Translations under genes and position numbers: made by a program
Shown: positions 1 through 9,475 of the stretch, in pieces
How the letters are laid out: each line of letters opens with the position of its first letter
Numbering within the stretch: position 1 is the first letter of the stretch
Notes under the pieces: generated by a model
What the model saw: the letters and a program-made list of their open reading frames with translations, nothing else
Databases searched by the model: none
What the model was told of the DNA's origin: nothing
Assembly: GCA_023362775.1 (NCBI GenBank)
Contig: JALMGJ010000026.1
Location: forward strand, 1,715,501 to 1,779,500
Direction of reading: 5' to 3'
Length of the DNA: 64,000 nucleotides
Origin: Charina bottae
Lineage: Eukaryota; Chordata; Lepidosauria; Squamata; Charinaidae

Positions 1-34
1 GGGTGGTAGCCAGATTGGTGTCATCCTCTTATAT

Positions 35-524
35 CTGTAGCTTGAATCATGTCAACTGGATTTCTATTTTCTCAGTGGAAACGTTTTGCTCCTTATCCAA
101 GGAGCTGCTTCAGTCTGAGCAAAGTTGGTAAGGGAATCCTAAATATGTTTCTAGGTAGCTGTGTGACCTAACACCTGGGGCTAGGTCATGGTTATATTGA
201 GATGTTATTTTAAGTCCTTTTATCATCTAAAGGAGGATCGTTAAGATCACTTTAATTTTTACTTTATCACTTTAGATGATTTACTTTATCACTTTAGATG
301 ATAAAAGGACTTAAAATAACATCTCAATATAACCATGACCTAGCCCCAGGTATAAGATCACACAGCTACCTAGAAACATATTTAGGATTCCCTTACCAAC
401 TTTGCTCAGACTGAAGAAGCTCCTTGGATAAGGAGCGAAACGTTTCCACTGAGAAAATAGAAATCCAGTTGACCTGATTCAAGCCACAGACAATTCCACC
501 TGGATGACTGAGAACCTTCATCGA
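35..524. mobile_element. Fold-back Penelope-like element (candidate)
   Basis: Two arms of roughly 200 bp (about 35-231 and 293-524) are near-perfect reverse complements around an AT-rich centre. The 13-base sequence CATCCTCTTATAT flanks the element on both sides (22-34 and 525-537) as a perfect target-site duplication, so the ends are well supported. The arms carry the core string GGAGCGAAACGTTTC and a region ending CCAGTTGAC, which resemble the terminal repeats of Penelope-like (Neptune-type) retroelements. Those elements are known to occur with inverted terminal repeats and to encode hammerhead ribozymes. No reverse transcriptase is present, so this is a non-coding remnant. The structure is directly visible; the family name is inference. 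Confidence 0.6.
401..455 (+). ncRNA. Hammerhead-ribozyme-like motif (right arm)
   Basis: The right arm contains CTGAAGA (411-417), a stem-loop whose arms are GCTCCTT and AAGGAGC (419-436), then GAAAC (437-441) and GTT. This is the order of a minimal type I hammerhead: CUGANGA, stem II, GAAA, very short stem III, cleavage-site H. Stem I is weak: only two pairs lie next to the core, with possible pairing of CTC and GAG farther out. The equivalent on the minus strand of the left arm has an extra base after CTGAAG and an A in place of the conserved G of GAAA, so it looks inactive. Activity of the right-arm copy is unproven. Confidence 0.5.
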
Positions 525-537
525 CATCCTCTTATAT

Positions 538-1357
538 GTGCAAGTATAAATCCCCATAAGAATTGAGCTGATACTGGGTAGATGAAGACAATAGGAGGGA
601 AATGGGGTACATCCGTGAGTGGAAGGTAGACATGGAAAACTCAATGAAATCTCATTTTCCAATTCTACATTAAATTCTATGTTTTAATGTTACCTGCTTG
701 TTCTTTCAAGAAATGGGTCTTGAGGATGCCGTCTATGGAACAAGGGTTGGGAGAGTGGCAGTTATGGGGCATCGCCCAACTTCCTTGAGCTGGTAGGGAG
801 GGAAGGTGGGTGGGGTAAAAATGTAAAACCTCCCAGCAATTAGGCCTGAATCACAAAAGGAGGCTTGAGTTTGGGAGAGTCCAAATTTAAACTGGTACAT
901 TTGGTAGCTATTTTGACACACAACACCCCTAAATACATTGTGTAACCCTTACAGGATTCTCCATTTAGCTACTCTGCCTAGTGAGAGCTCTGTGTTACAC
1001 CAGGCAGCTACTCTCTAGTTTCAGAGCTCTGGAATCTCCTGCACAAAATTTGCAGTTGCACAACAAGCCAGGACCGAGTCATTTGTGGTTCAGCATCATG
1101 TATGAAACGGGCCATCCTCTGCTTTCGGTGTATTACGTTGCACCTTGGAATCTGCATTGTTCACGTGACAACCCTTTTCCTAAGTGGTGCTTCGTTATTT
1201 TTCAGGGTTGAATAGGCAGTTTCTTTTCTCCCACTGATGTGGCTTCAATACACTAACAAATCATGGTGATGGGAACTAGGATATGAGCAAAGATTGCACC
1301 AACCTTCTTGAGAAACTTCGCTCTTCCATGCCCTGGCCTTGAAATAAAGCATTAATC
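538..1357. other. Unassigned intergenic sequence
   Basis: No repeat family, coding similarity or structural RNA was recognised here. Short open frames (for example 981-1211) show no known domain. Confidence 0.4.
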
Positions 1358-1440
1358 CAGTGTTTCTCAACCTTGGCAACTTTAGGATGTGAGAAGTTGA
1401 AGTCCACACATCTTAAAGTTGCCAAGGTTGAGAAACATTG
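1358..1440. mobile_element. Snap-back hAT-like MITE (internally deleted)
   Basis: It starts CAGTGTTTCTCAACCTTGG and ends with the inverted equivalent CCAAGGTTGAGAAACATTG. This is the commonest short repeat in the window: a palindrome whose arms read roughly TTGGCCACTTTAAGATG then GGACTTCAACTCCCAGAATT. Several better preserved copies have 8-bp TSDs, which is the reason for the hAT assignment. Part of the arms is missing in this copy. Confidence 0.75.
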
Positions 1441-2688
1441 ATTTAGAGGGGAAAATTCTCAGAGCTAGCTACTGAAAGTTCAATAAAAGATTATGATGCT
1501 TACAGTCTTAAAAACAGCACACACAAAAAGGGGGTGAGGCAGGAAAAGGGAAAAGAGGATATTGAAATGGTAATTATTATTATTAGTTGGAACTTCGTAT
1601 CTCCCCAACGCTTTCAACTTCTAGGTTCATTCGGTCACAATTCCCATCATCATTGGAAATATCTGCTGCCTGGTAAATCACAATGCCAGGGCCTTGGACC
1701 AGAAAGTACCTCACCTTTCCTAGAAAATTGTGAAGTCTCCTATCTGCTTTCATCGGGCCCCTCCTGTCCGTTGGAAGCAGCATCTGTGACTGCCATTAAC
1801 TGACTCACTCCCTGGGCTCCAGAACAGCAGAGAAAGTAAATAAAACTGGGAGAGAATTATCTTGAGCTGCCCCAGCTGACAGGCAACCCTCTGATGGGTA
1901 CGCTGCCAGCTATGGTAGGAAGGGAAAACAGGCAGAAGGCATCCAAGATAAAAATGGCGAAATCTCATTTTCGGAGCCGGGAACCAGGCCTGCAATCGAC
2001 AGGCTGCAGAAGGCCCCTTCGAGCTGCAAAGGAGAGATAAGAGGGCCAACCCAACCCAGTCTCGGGGCCACCAGTCCTCCTTTTCTGCTTTGCAAAGGAG
2101 AGCCTTTGATTCACAGCATTTTGCAAAAAAAAAAACCACCCCTCCTCCTTTTTCTGCATTCAGTGACCCATCAAGCAACGGAGCCTGCTGCAAAGGGTCT
2201 CCGTCCAACCCCCCACCAACCAGGGGTGGAGGCTGCAGCCACAGGTTGGCCCTCAAGCCGCAAGGGCCGGGCCGGGCTGCTGAGGACAAGAAGGTTCGGA
2301 AAAATAACTTTTTTTCCGCTGCAGGGAAACCCATCTTCAGCTGCAAGCAAGATCATTTCGGGGCGGGGGGGGGGATCCACCATTTGCTGCTCAAGAAAAG
2401 GAGGCCGCTGAACTTATAGGACAAGGGAATAAGGAGAGTTCATTGCCAAGCGTCATCCGATGGGATTGGGAAAAACTTCCAGCAGTTCTGGGTAACGTGG
2501 TGCCCCAGGAGCAAACGCACAGGCAGATTTCTCCCTGCCCCGCGGCTTTCATTGTTTTTTTCCAAAGATTCATTTCATTCAGTAAAAAACAAAAAATCAG
2601 GGGGAAGCTGGCATCAGCTGCAAGCCAGACACCCACCCCTCGCATTTTATTTCCCAGAATGCCCCTGAGTCCCACTTTTTTTTTAAAT
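1441..2688. other. Unassigned intergenic sequence
   Basis: Nothing recognised. Several overlapping open frames on both strands (1750-2346 minus, 2090-2419 plus) are low-complexity and mutually shadowing, with no domain. Confidence 0.4.
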
Positions 2689-3040
2689 CATTCAATTGTG
2701 TCGGATTCTTGGAGACTGCCTGGACAAGTTCCTGCAGTTCTCTTGGCAAGGTTTTTCAGAAGTGGTTGCCATTGCCTCCTTCCTAGGGCTGAGAGAGTGT
2801 GACTGGCCCAAGGTCACCCAGCTGGTTATGTGGCCAGGCAGGACTAGAATTCACATCTCCTTGTTTCTAGCCTGATGCTTTAACCCAGTGTTTCTCAATC
2901 TTGGCCATTTTCAGATGTGTGGACTTCAACTCCCAGAATTCCCCAGCCAGCCATGCTGGCTGGGGAATTCGGGGAGTTGAAGTCCACACATCTGAAAGTT
3001 GCTAGGGTTGAGAAACACTGCCTTAACCAGTACACCAAAC
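2689..3040 (-). mobile_element. Sauria-type SINE, split by a MITE
   Basis: Read on the minus strand, 3021-3040 carries the tRNA-like head (TTTGGTGTACTGGTTAAG). The element continues from 2885 down to 2689 with the body (GGTGACCTTGGGCCAGTCAC) and a tail containing AGAATCCGACACAATTGAA. The same family occurs at 33857 and 52001. A MITE (2886-3020) separates the first ~20 bases of the head from the rest. Squamate Sauria SINEs are tRNA-derived and share their tail with BovB LINEs, which are also present in this window. Confidence 0.75.
2886..3020. mobile_element. Snap-back hAT-like MITE nested in a SINE
   Basis: A full-length palindromic MITE from CAGTGTTTCTCAATC to GAGAAACACTG. The flanking octamers CTTTAACC (2878-2885) and CCTTAACC (3021-3028) match at 7 of 8 positions, as expected for an aged hAT TSD. 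It interrupts the SINE head, so it is younger than that SINE. Confidence 0.8.
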
Positions 3041-3612
3041 ATTAAGGCCACATTAATAATTTTAGAAAATAAAGCTGGCGGGTTCCCTTCTGCCCAGGTA
3101 TCAAAAGGACGAAGGTAACTTCCTGGTCACCATTTGGGGACTGGGCATGCCCCTGTGCCCCCCTGGCCCAGAAAGGCTGTCTGGACCCAGGGTCAATCTC
3201 CCCTTTTGGCAGGTTGCAGCCGAGCAGCGGAAACAGCCTGGCCGGTCCTGAGCGCTGCCCCAGCGTGGGGACAGACTCGGCAGCTGCGGAGATGGTGACC
3301 TTTGTACAACATGCTCTGATGCTCTGGCCCTGCCAACACGGGCATCTGACACCGCGGCTCAGATCAGCAATGTGGGCTGCCCTGGATCGGCTCAACGGCG
3401 CTGCCTGCCTGCGGGACAGGTGGGAATGGAGGTTTAGAAGCCAACCGGGGGAAAGGGGAGAACAGCGAGCCAGAACGCTTCAAAGGAGAAAGGCGGTAGG
3501 GGAGTCATACATGGGAAATACAGCCCAAGCCACAACAATGGCAACCCAGCGCAGGCAGAGCAGGCCGAGGCTCCCAGCCATGAGCCTAGCCATTCCCACC
3601 CAAAGGGTTCTA
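3041..3612. other. Unassigned, GC-rich sequence
   Basis: Moderately GC-rich. The longest frame (3214-3630, plus) reads into the adjacent MITE and has no recognisable domain. Nothing supports a gene. Confidence 0.35.
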
Positions 3613-4018
3613 CAGGTAGACCTCACTTAACAACCATTCATTTAGTGACGGTGCAGACGTATAACGTAAAAAAAACAATTTACGACTGGTCCTCACACTT
3701 ACGACCGTCGCCACATCCCCGCAGTCACATGATCACAATCTGGGCACTTGGCAACCGGTTCACATTTATGACCATCACAGTGTCCTGTGGTCACCTGATC
3801 GCCATTTTCAACCTTCCCGGCCGGCTTCTGGCAAGCAAAATCAATAGGGAACCGTCTGATTCGCTTAACGACCATGTGGTTCGCTTACCGCCTGCAGTGA
3901 TTCGCTCAACAACCGCTGCAAAAAAGGTCGTAAAATCAGGTTGGATTTGCTAAATGACTGCTTCGCTTAGCAACCAAAATTCCGGTCCCAATTGTGGTCG
4001 TTAAGCAAGGACTACCTG
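3613..4018. mobile_element. Tigger/mariner-type MITE (copy A)
   Basis: Terminal inverted repeats begin CAGGTAGACCTCACTTAAC and end GGACTACCTG, flanked by TA on both sides (3611-3612, 4019-4020). The TA target and CAGG ends are typical of Tc1/mariner (Tigger-like) elements. The interior is made of repeated ACTTAACGACC-like phrases and has no transposase. Copies C, D and E at 49406, 50154 and 56795 are clearly the same family. Confidence 0.8.
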
Positions 4019-4210
4019 TAATAAAAAAGGGGTTTGGGGTCAGAATCACATTTTCTTTCACCGGGGAGCCCCAGCAGTTCCCCTTCCAGCTCGTGTGTGT
4101 GTGGATATGGAGAAATGGTAATCAGCATTATGCACAAGTTAAGAAAGAATTTTTCTGAAAAGAGGCAGTGAAAGGAGAGCAACAGACTTTCCCAACTTGC
4201 ATGTTGCATT

Positions 4211-4296
4211 ATGACTTCAACTCCCAGAATCCCCCAGCCAGCATTCTGGGAGTTGAAGTCCACCCATCTTCCAGTAGCCAAGGTTGAGAAACACTG
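4211..4296. mobile_element. Snap-back MITE, left end lost
   Basis: Begins inside the left arm at ACTTCAACTCCCAGAATCC and keeps the whole right arm to GAGAAACACTG. Confidence 0.7.
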
Positions 4297-4768
4297 CCCT
4301 AGAGGCTTACAGCTACTCCAGTTGAATTTATCTTTCCGCCTCCTGGTTCAGCATCCATTTTGGGACACCCATGGACATCCAGAAGACGAAGATGAGCTAC
4401 AGGGAAGATGTCTCCAACACCCAAGGCCTGCCTGGCTTGGCCAATGGCTTCTGCACCCCGATTCTGAACTTGGCACCGGCCAGACTGCATATCAGCCCAA
4501 AGCGGAGTTCACCCAGCCAGGCTGAGCTGAGTCCTTGGGAAACAGCCACAATAAAATTAAATAAGCTTCTTGTTCCTAACCATTAACTCTGGATGACATT
4601 ATAAACAACCCTGGGGAAGCTTGAACAAACTGGCTTGCACTGGAGAATAGTGGGGGGAAAGGGGGATCTTTCTCCTCCGCCTTCTGAGCCTACTCTCTGT
4701 CCACTACCCCGGCAAGTTTCCCTTCCCTTTTTTTTGCTAGGTCCTCTGAGTCACAATTTAAACGAGAC

Positions 4769-5038
4769 CGGGGTTCCTCAACCAGGGTTCCGTGGAAGGT
4801 CAAGATTTATTTAAGAAATTATTTCCAATTTGGGCAACTTCACATGAAAGGGGTAAGTTTCGTTCTTTATTTTCAGTTTAGGAACGCTGTTAATGCATCT
4901 ATACCAGCCTACCCATGAAACGAATACAATAATTTTGTAACTTCTGGCCTATATTGGAGCCTGAATGTGCAGGGGTTCCCCCAGGCCTGGAAAATATTTC
5001 AAGGGTTCCTCCAGGGTTAAAAGGTGGAGAAAGGCTGA
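4769..5038 (+). mobile_element. hAT-type non-autonomous element X (copy 1, unbroken)
   Basis: This 270-bp repeat starts CGGGGTTCCTCAACCAGGG and ends near AAAGGCTG. It aligns over its length with 47784-48412, where a SINE interrupts it. In this copy the corresponding site (ACCCATGAAACGAATAC, about 4911-4927) is empty. The octamers flanking copy 2 support hAT; the flanks here have decayed. Confidence 0.65.
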
Positions 5039-5265
5039 ACTCTACATTGTCACGGGAGAGACCTATATTTTTCCTCTTTGGAAGGCAAGACGGGAAGGAC
5101 GGAAGTTAGGCAGATGATGGATGAAGATGGAAAGGAGAGAGCTGTGGCGTGCAAATTATAAAAAAGATATAGAAATATATGTTTCAGTCTGCATAATCAC
5201 CCAGAACTCACAAAAGTGTGCAGCTGCTATTGTAAAGTACAATACCTAATCTGTAATACCACCTA

Positions 5266-5597
5266 GGCAGGGGCGTGGTGGCTCAGCGGGTAAGACGCCA
5301 GGCTTGTCGATCGGAAGGTCGCAAGTTCGGAGGTTCGAATCCCTCTGGAGGAGGGAGCTCCCGCACTCGCCCCAGCTCTTGCCAACCTAGCAATTTGAAA
5401 GCATGCAAATGCAAGTAGATAAATAGGTACCACTTCCGTGGGATGGTAACAGCGTTCCGCGCGCGTCATGCCGGCCACATGACCATGGAAGCGTCTTCGG
5501 ACAACGCTGGCTCTTCGGCTAACAAATGGAGGTGAGCACCGGCCCCTAGAGTCGGACACGACTGCACAAATGTGGGGGGGGAACCTTTACCTTTACC
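5266..5597 (+). mobile_element. tRNA-derived SINE (family 2)
   Basis: The head looks like a tRNA gene with an A box (TGGCTCAGCGGG, from about 5279) and a B box (GGTTCGAATCCC, from about 5333), the internal RNA polymerase III promoter. The body ends with GAGTCGGACACGACT (5549-5563) and a CCTTTACCTTTA tail. Perfect 12-bp TSDs TAATACCACCTA lie at 5254-5265 and 5598-5609. The 15-base GAGTCGGACACGACT also occurs at the 3' end of the BovB at 41243-43520, suggesting shared retrotransposition machinery. Other copies: 18577, 22608, 28195, 47966, 58772. Confidence 0.88.
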
Positions 5598-5635
5598 TAA
5601 TACCACCTATAGTAAAGCTGTAACCCAGTCTTTCT

Positions 5636-5730
5636 CAACCTTGGCAACTTTAAGAGGTGTGGGCTTCAACTGGGGAATTCTGGGAGTTGAAGCCCACCCC
5701 TCTTCAAGTTGCCAAGTTGGAAAAACACCG
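5636..5730. mobile_element. Snap-back MITE with perfect 8-bp TSD
   Basis: CAGTCTTTCTCAACC to AAAAACACCG, with a central deletion. The octamer CTGTAACC is exactly duplicated at 5628-5635 and 5731-5738, which fixes the ends and supports hAT mobilisation. Confidence 0.85.
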
Positions 5731-5951
5731 CTGTAACCCAAAGAACAACATCCTTTAAATATAGGATGACTCATCTGTCCTGTTTGTGAACTTCCTAGAT
5801 ATATTTGGCTGGCCCTTGTGGGCTCCAGAGAGTCATTTTCCACAACCTTGACTTTTGCCCCAGAGGTATACTGGTGGCTTTGGGGTTGGGGGAGATAAAG
5901 AACCTGTTTGGCCCACATCTTTGTGAAAGGATGATGCAGTCCAGGCAAAAT

Positions 5952-6006
5952 GAATATTTTATTTATTTGTTTGTTTTTCATATTTCGTCACCGCCCATCT
6001 CACTAA
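5952..6006 (-). repeat. LINE-type 3' tail fragment
   Basis: An ATTTATTTGTTTG-like tract precedes CACCGCCCATCTC. The same layout (a TTTATTT repeat then CCGCCCA/CCCCGCC) occurs at 40085, 45030, 45890, 53580 and 54165, where it ends L2-type elements. Only the tail is visible here. Confidence 0.45.
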
Positions 6007-6052
6007 ATGTGACACTATATGCATTGTCTTATACCAGAATATTTTCAGTTAT

Positions 6053-6234
6053 GTATAGTCGAAGGCTTTCACGGCTGGAATCCGATGGTTGTTGTGGGTT
6101 TTCCACTTGGGCACAGAGAGAATCTTCTAGCTGTGCTCCTGTCCTCTGAAGATGCCAGCCACAGCTACTGGCGAAACGTTAGGAACAAAAACTGCCAGAA
6201 CATGGCCACACAGCCCAGAAAACCCACAACAACC
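6053..6234 (+). mobile_element. Short Penelope-like terminal repeat with hammerhead core
   Basis: A 182-bp insertion bounded by a perfect 12-bp TSD ATTTTCAGTTAT (6041-6052 and 6235-6246). It contains inverted segments GGTTGTTGTGGGTTTTC (6088-6104) and GAAAACCCACAACAACC (6218-6234). Between them lies a complete hammerhead-like core (6141-6184). TSD length, fold-back layout and ribozyme core together resemble solo terminal repeats of Penelope-like elements; a related but different element lies at 35-524. No protein is encoded. The family name is inference. Confidence 0.6.
6141..6184 (+). ncRNA. Hammerhead-ribozyme-like motif, full core
   Basis: Order seen: stem I strand TCCT (6142-6145), core CTGAAGA (6146-6152), stem II GCCAG/CTGGC (6154-6158 and 6168-6172) with a 9-base loop, core GAAA (6173-6176), two-pair stem III AC/GT (6176-6179, sharing the last A), cleavage-site T6180, and stem I partner AGGA (6181-6184). 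Every conserved position of a minimal type I hammerhead is present and stem I pairs immediately next to the core. Minimal hammerheads with such short stem III are known from Penelope-like elements. Self-cleavage is not shown by sequence alone. Confidence 0.65.
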
Positions 6235-6246
6235 ATTTTCAGTTAT

Positions 6247-7088
6247 ATTCAGGATAGTTTTGCTGAGTTGCCAGCAGAAGCACAATATCTGCAGATCTTT
6301 ATTATTATTATTTTTTCTAAGCATAGTCCTGTTTAATAATATTTCCCACACTAGGATTGGCCCAAGGCGCACAGGAACACTCAAGGTCAAACTTCGCATG
6401 TGACCGGCTTGATGAACTGTACTATTACCTTCATGTGATGCCTGCCCTTGATGATCAAAATACTGTAAACACATCATAAAGGCAAACAAGGAATGGATGA
6501 GAAGCCGGTGGGATTTCTCAGACGTTGCAGGAAAAAGCGTGCCAATGGTATGAGAAGCTGGAATTCAGAGAACCCATTTGGAGACCGTTTCTGACGCCAG
6601 TGCAAAGCAACTCTGCGCACACGGGATTTTCTGAGCATGCTTTCAATGCCTTTCCTATTTTACTGAGAAGCAATTGAGGCTTTATTTAAAATTTAAAAAA
6701 ACAGAAAACTCAATTCGCAACCAAGATGCTTTTAAACAAAGCTTCTCAGCCACAAGGGCTCGAAACTTACTCTGTTAATGTGCAATAAACATTGAGATTT
6801 TCAGGAAGTTAGATACTGTGGGTGGCTCCGCTTTTCCTGACCTCGCAGCATCCTGCATACTTGCGCGCAGCTGAAAGAACAGCTTGTCACATCACCGTTG
6901 ACAAGGGTCAGGAAGTGGGCAGAAATGATTTATCGGCTTGCTGTGCTCCAGGACTTTCCTTTTTGGAGCACCCGAAGCTATTGTGCATACAAATGATCGG
7001 TTTGCTAGGTGTAACCTAATAGTAGCAGCATCTCCTACTGACTAATGCACCTGGTTGACAAGATCTGTTTTGAGACTGGCTGTGTAGA
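6247..7088. other. Unassigned intergenic sequence
   Basis: No repeat family or coding domain recognised. Confidence 0.4.
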
Positions 7089-7157
7089 CCAGCCTTTTTC
7101 AAACTTGGCCACTGTAAGATGGGTGGACTTCAACTCCCAGAATTCCCCAGCCAGCAA
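7089..7157. mobile_element. Snap-back MITE, half copy
   Basis: Only the left arm remains (CTTTTTCAAACTTGGCCAC through AATTCCCCAGCCAGC). Confidence 0.65.
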
Positions 7158-7724
7158 TATGGGAGAGAGAGACAGCATTAGCCACTAACGCATTTGGGGA
7201 CAATGACTATAAAGTCCCTGTCATGTCAATCACTGCCATCGCTAAAGGACAGAGTTTTGAACAGAATTTTCTGGCAGAACTTTAAGTGTGCTTATAAATT
7301 GTGTAGCATTCCCTGTGATGCGATGGACCTGGGCAATCTACTGTTCTATAGATTAAGAAAACTTGTTCAACTGGGCCCATAAAATTGTGGCAGTCTAAGA
7401 TGTAACTGCAGCACATGATCGTTGGCATTTTTCCATCAAGAACTTGGCAGCAAGTGGGACTTGCAATAAAAGGTTATATTCTATCCCATCGTCCCCCCAT
7501 AAACCTCCCCTCCCATGGCTTCTGTAGAGTCTGCAGCCCCTTGGCAGCCCCCCCCCTTTCTAAGAGACTGTTAGTGGCTGAGACTGGGGGGGAGGGGGGA
7601 GGAGCAATTTGTGACATAGGTTTTAAGAAAATGGGGTATGTGCATGCACAATTGGTTCTATTTACTATTTTGTGCCAATAAGTATTATGCAGAGCATTCA
7701 TCATGAAATAAGAATGACAGTCAT
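7158..7724. other. Unassigned sequence
   Basis: No recognisable gene or repeat before the purine tract. Confidence 0.35.
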
Positions 7725-7791
7725 AAAGAAAGAGGGAGGGAGGGAGTAGAAGAGGAGGGAGGGAGGGAGGGGAAGAAAGAGAAAGAAAGAA

Positions 7792-7877
<86 letters not shown>

Positions 7878-8031
7878 GAGGGAGAGGGAGAGGGAGAGGG
7901 AGAGGGAGAGGGAGAGGGAGAGGGAGAGGGAGAGGGAGAGGGAGAGGGAAGGAAGGAAGGAAGGAAGGAAGGAAGGAAGGAAGGAAGGAAGGAAGGAAGG
8001 AAGGGAGAGGAGGGAGAGGAGGGAGAGGAAA

Positions 8032-8118
<87 letters not shown>
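7725..8118. repeat. Compound polypurine microsatellite (~390 bp)
   Basis: Almost uninterrupted purines on the plus strand, in blocks: GGGA units, (GAAA)n, (GA)n, (GGGAGA)n at 7875-7948, (GGAA)n to about 8001, then (GAAA)n to 8118. The long open frames seen here on either strand are simple-repeat artefacts (Leu/Ser/Pro or Arg/Lys/Glu/Gly runs). Confidence 0.95.
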
Positions 8119-8492
8119 GAGAATGGGGCAGGAGGTTGCTCTCCTCCGTTTGCAGGCATCCTGTCCCGGCGGCCATGCCATCTGGGGAAAGGTCAGCTGT
8201 TGTTTTTTCCAGCGGGCTGGACTTTCCACAGGACGGCTCCTTCCTTTCCTTCCTTCCTCCCATCAGGCACTTTGGGTCTCAAGGGAAAAGAAGACCAGTT
8301 TTTTCCATCTCCAATTCACTGCAGACATTCGGGGGAAGAGTTCAGGCCGAAGACTTCTCAGAAAGTTGCTTGTGACTTCTTTAACTTTACATTCTGGGTC
8401 CTGGTTTACTCCGGTGCCACGCAGCGAATATCCACTTTCCTATTTTTTTACTGCAAAAGACTAACACAACTATTGCCCTAGAAAAACTTAAA
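8119..8492. other. Unassigned sequence
   Basis: Unique-looking sequence between the purine tract and the BovB 3' end. Nothing recognised. Confidence 0.35.
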
Positions 8493-9475
8493 TGAATGTT
8501 GTTGTTTATTCGTTCAGTCGCTTCCGAGTCTTCCTGACTTCATGGACCAGCCCACGCCAGAGCTTCCTATCGGCCGTCGCCACCCCCAGCTCCCCCAAGG
8601 TCGAGTCCATCACCTCCAGAATATCATCCATCCATCTTGCCCTTGGTCTTCCTTTTGCCTTCCACTTTCCCTAGCATCAGCTTCTTCTCCAGGGTATCCT
8701 GTCTTCTCATTATGTGGCCAAAGTACTTCAGTTTTGCCTTTAATATCATTCCCTCAAGTGAGCAGTCTGGCTTGATTTCCTGGAGGATGGACTGGTTTGA
8801 TCTTCTTGCAGTCCAAGGCACTCTCAGAATTCTCCTCCAGCACCACAGTTCAAAAGCATCTATCTTCCTTCGCTCAGCCTTCCTTATGGTCCAGCTCTCG
8901 CAGCCATAGGTTACTACGGGGAATACCATTGCTTTGACTATGCGGATCTTTGTTGTCAGTGTGATGTCTCTGCTCTTAACTATTTTATCAAGATTTGTCA
9001 TTGCTCTCCTCCCAAGAAGTAGACCGTCTTCTGATTTCCTGGCTGCAGTCAGCGTCTGCAGTAATCTTTGTGCCTAGAAATACAAAGTCTGTCACTGCCT
9101 CCACTTTTTCTCCCTCTATTTGCCAGTCATCAATCAAGCTGGTTGCCATAATCTTGGTTTTTTTGAGGTTTAACTGCAACCCAGCTTTTGCACTTTCTTC
9201 TTTCACCTTCATCATAAGGCTCCTCAGCTCCTCCTCGCTTTCAGCCATCAAAGTGGTATCATCTGCATCTGAGATTATTAATGTTTCTTCCAGCAATTTT
9301 AACTTCAGCCTTGGATTCATCAAGCCCAGCATGTTGCATAATGTGTTCTGCATACAGGTTGAATAGGTAGGGTGAGAGTATACAACCCTGCCGTACTCCT
9401 TTCCCAATCTTAAACCGGTCCGTTGTTCCGTGGTCTGTTCTTACTGTTGCTACTTGGTCATTATACAGATTCCTC
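8493..9475 (-). mobile_element. RTE-BovB LINE, 3' part (subfamily 1), interrupted
   Basis: On the minus strand the translation includes QGCILSPYLFNLYAEHIM, DDTTLMAESEEE, CESWTIRKAERRKIDAFELW and RRILRVPWTARRSNQSI. These are the reverse transcriptase motifs and C-terminal region of BovB (RTE clade). The 3' end is CGACTGAACGAATAAACAAC. Frames are broken (the catalytic YADD region reads as CRCR followed by a frameshift), so it is a pseudogene. The 5' continuation lies at 13400-14213, split by a later LINE. Without the insertion the element would be about 1.8 kb, 5'-truncated. Confidence 0.92.
9463..9475 (+). repeat. Left TSD of the nested LINE
   Basis: ATACAGATTCCTC, identical to 13400-13412. 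In uninterrupted BovB copies the corresponding sequence occurs once. Confidence 0.93.

Noticed and set aside
1750..2346. 198-codon minus frame as a host gene
   Set aside because: It overlaps several other frames on both strands and contains low-complexity stretches; no domain seen.
5271..5345. Functional tRNA gene
   Set aside because: A and B boxes are present, but the segment is the head of a dispersed SINE with TSDs and the cloverleaf is not complete.
7474..8263. Long Ser/Leu/Pro-rich and Arg/Lys/Glu-rich open frames
   Set aside because: They are translations of the polypurine microsatellite in all phases and have no independent support.
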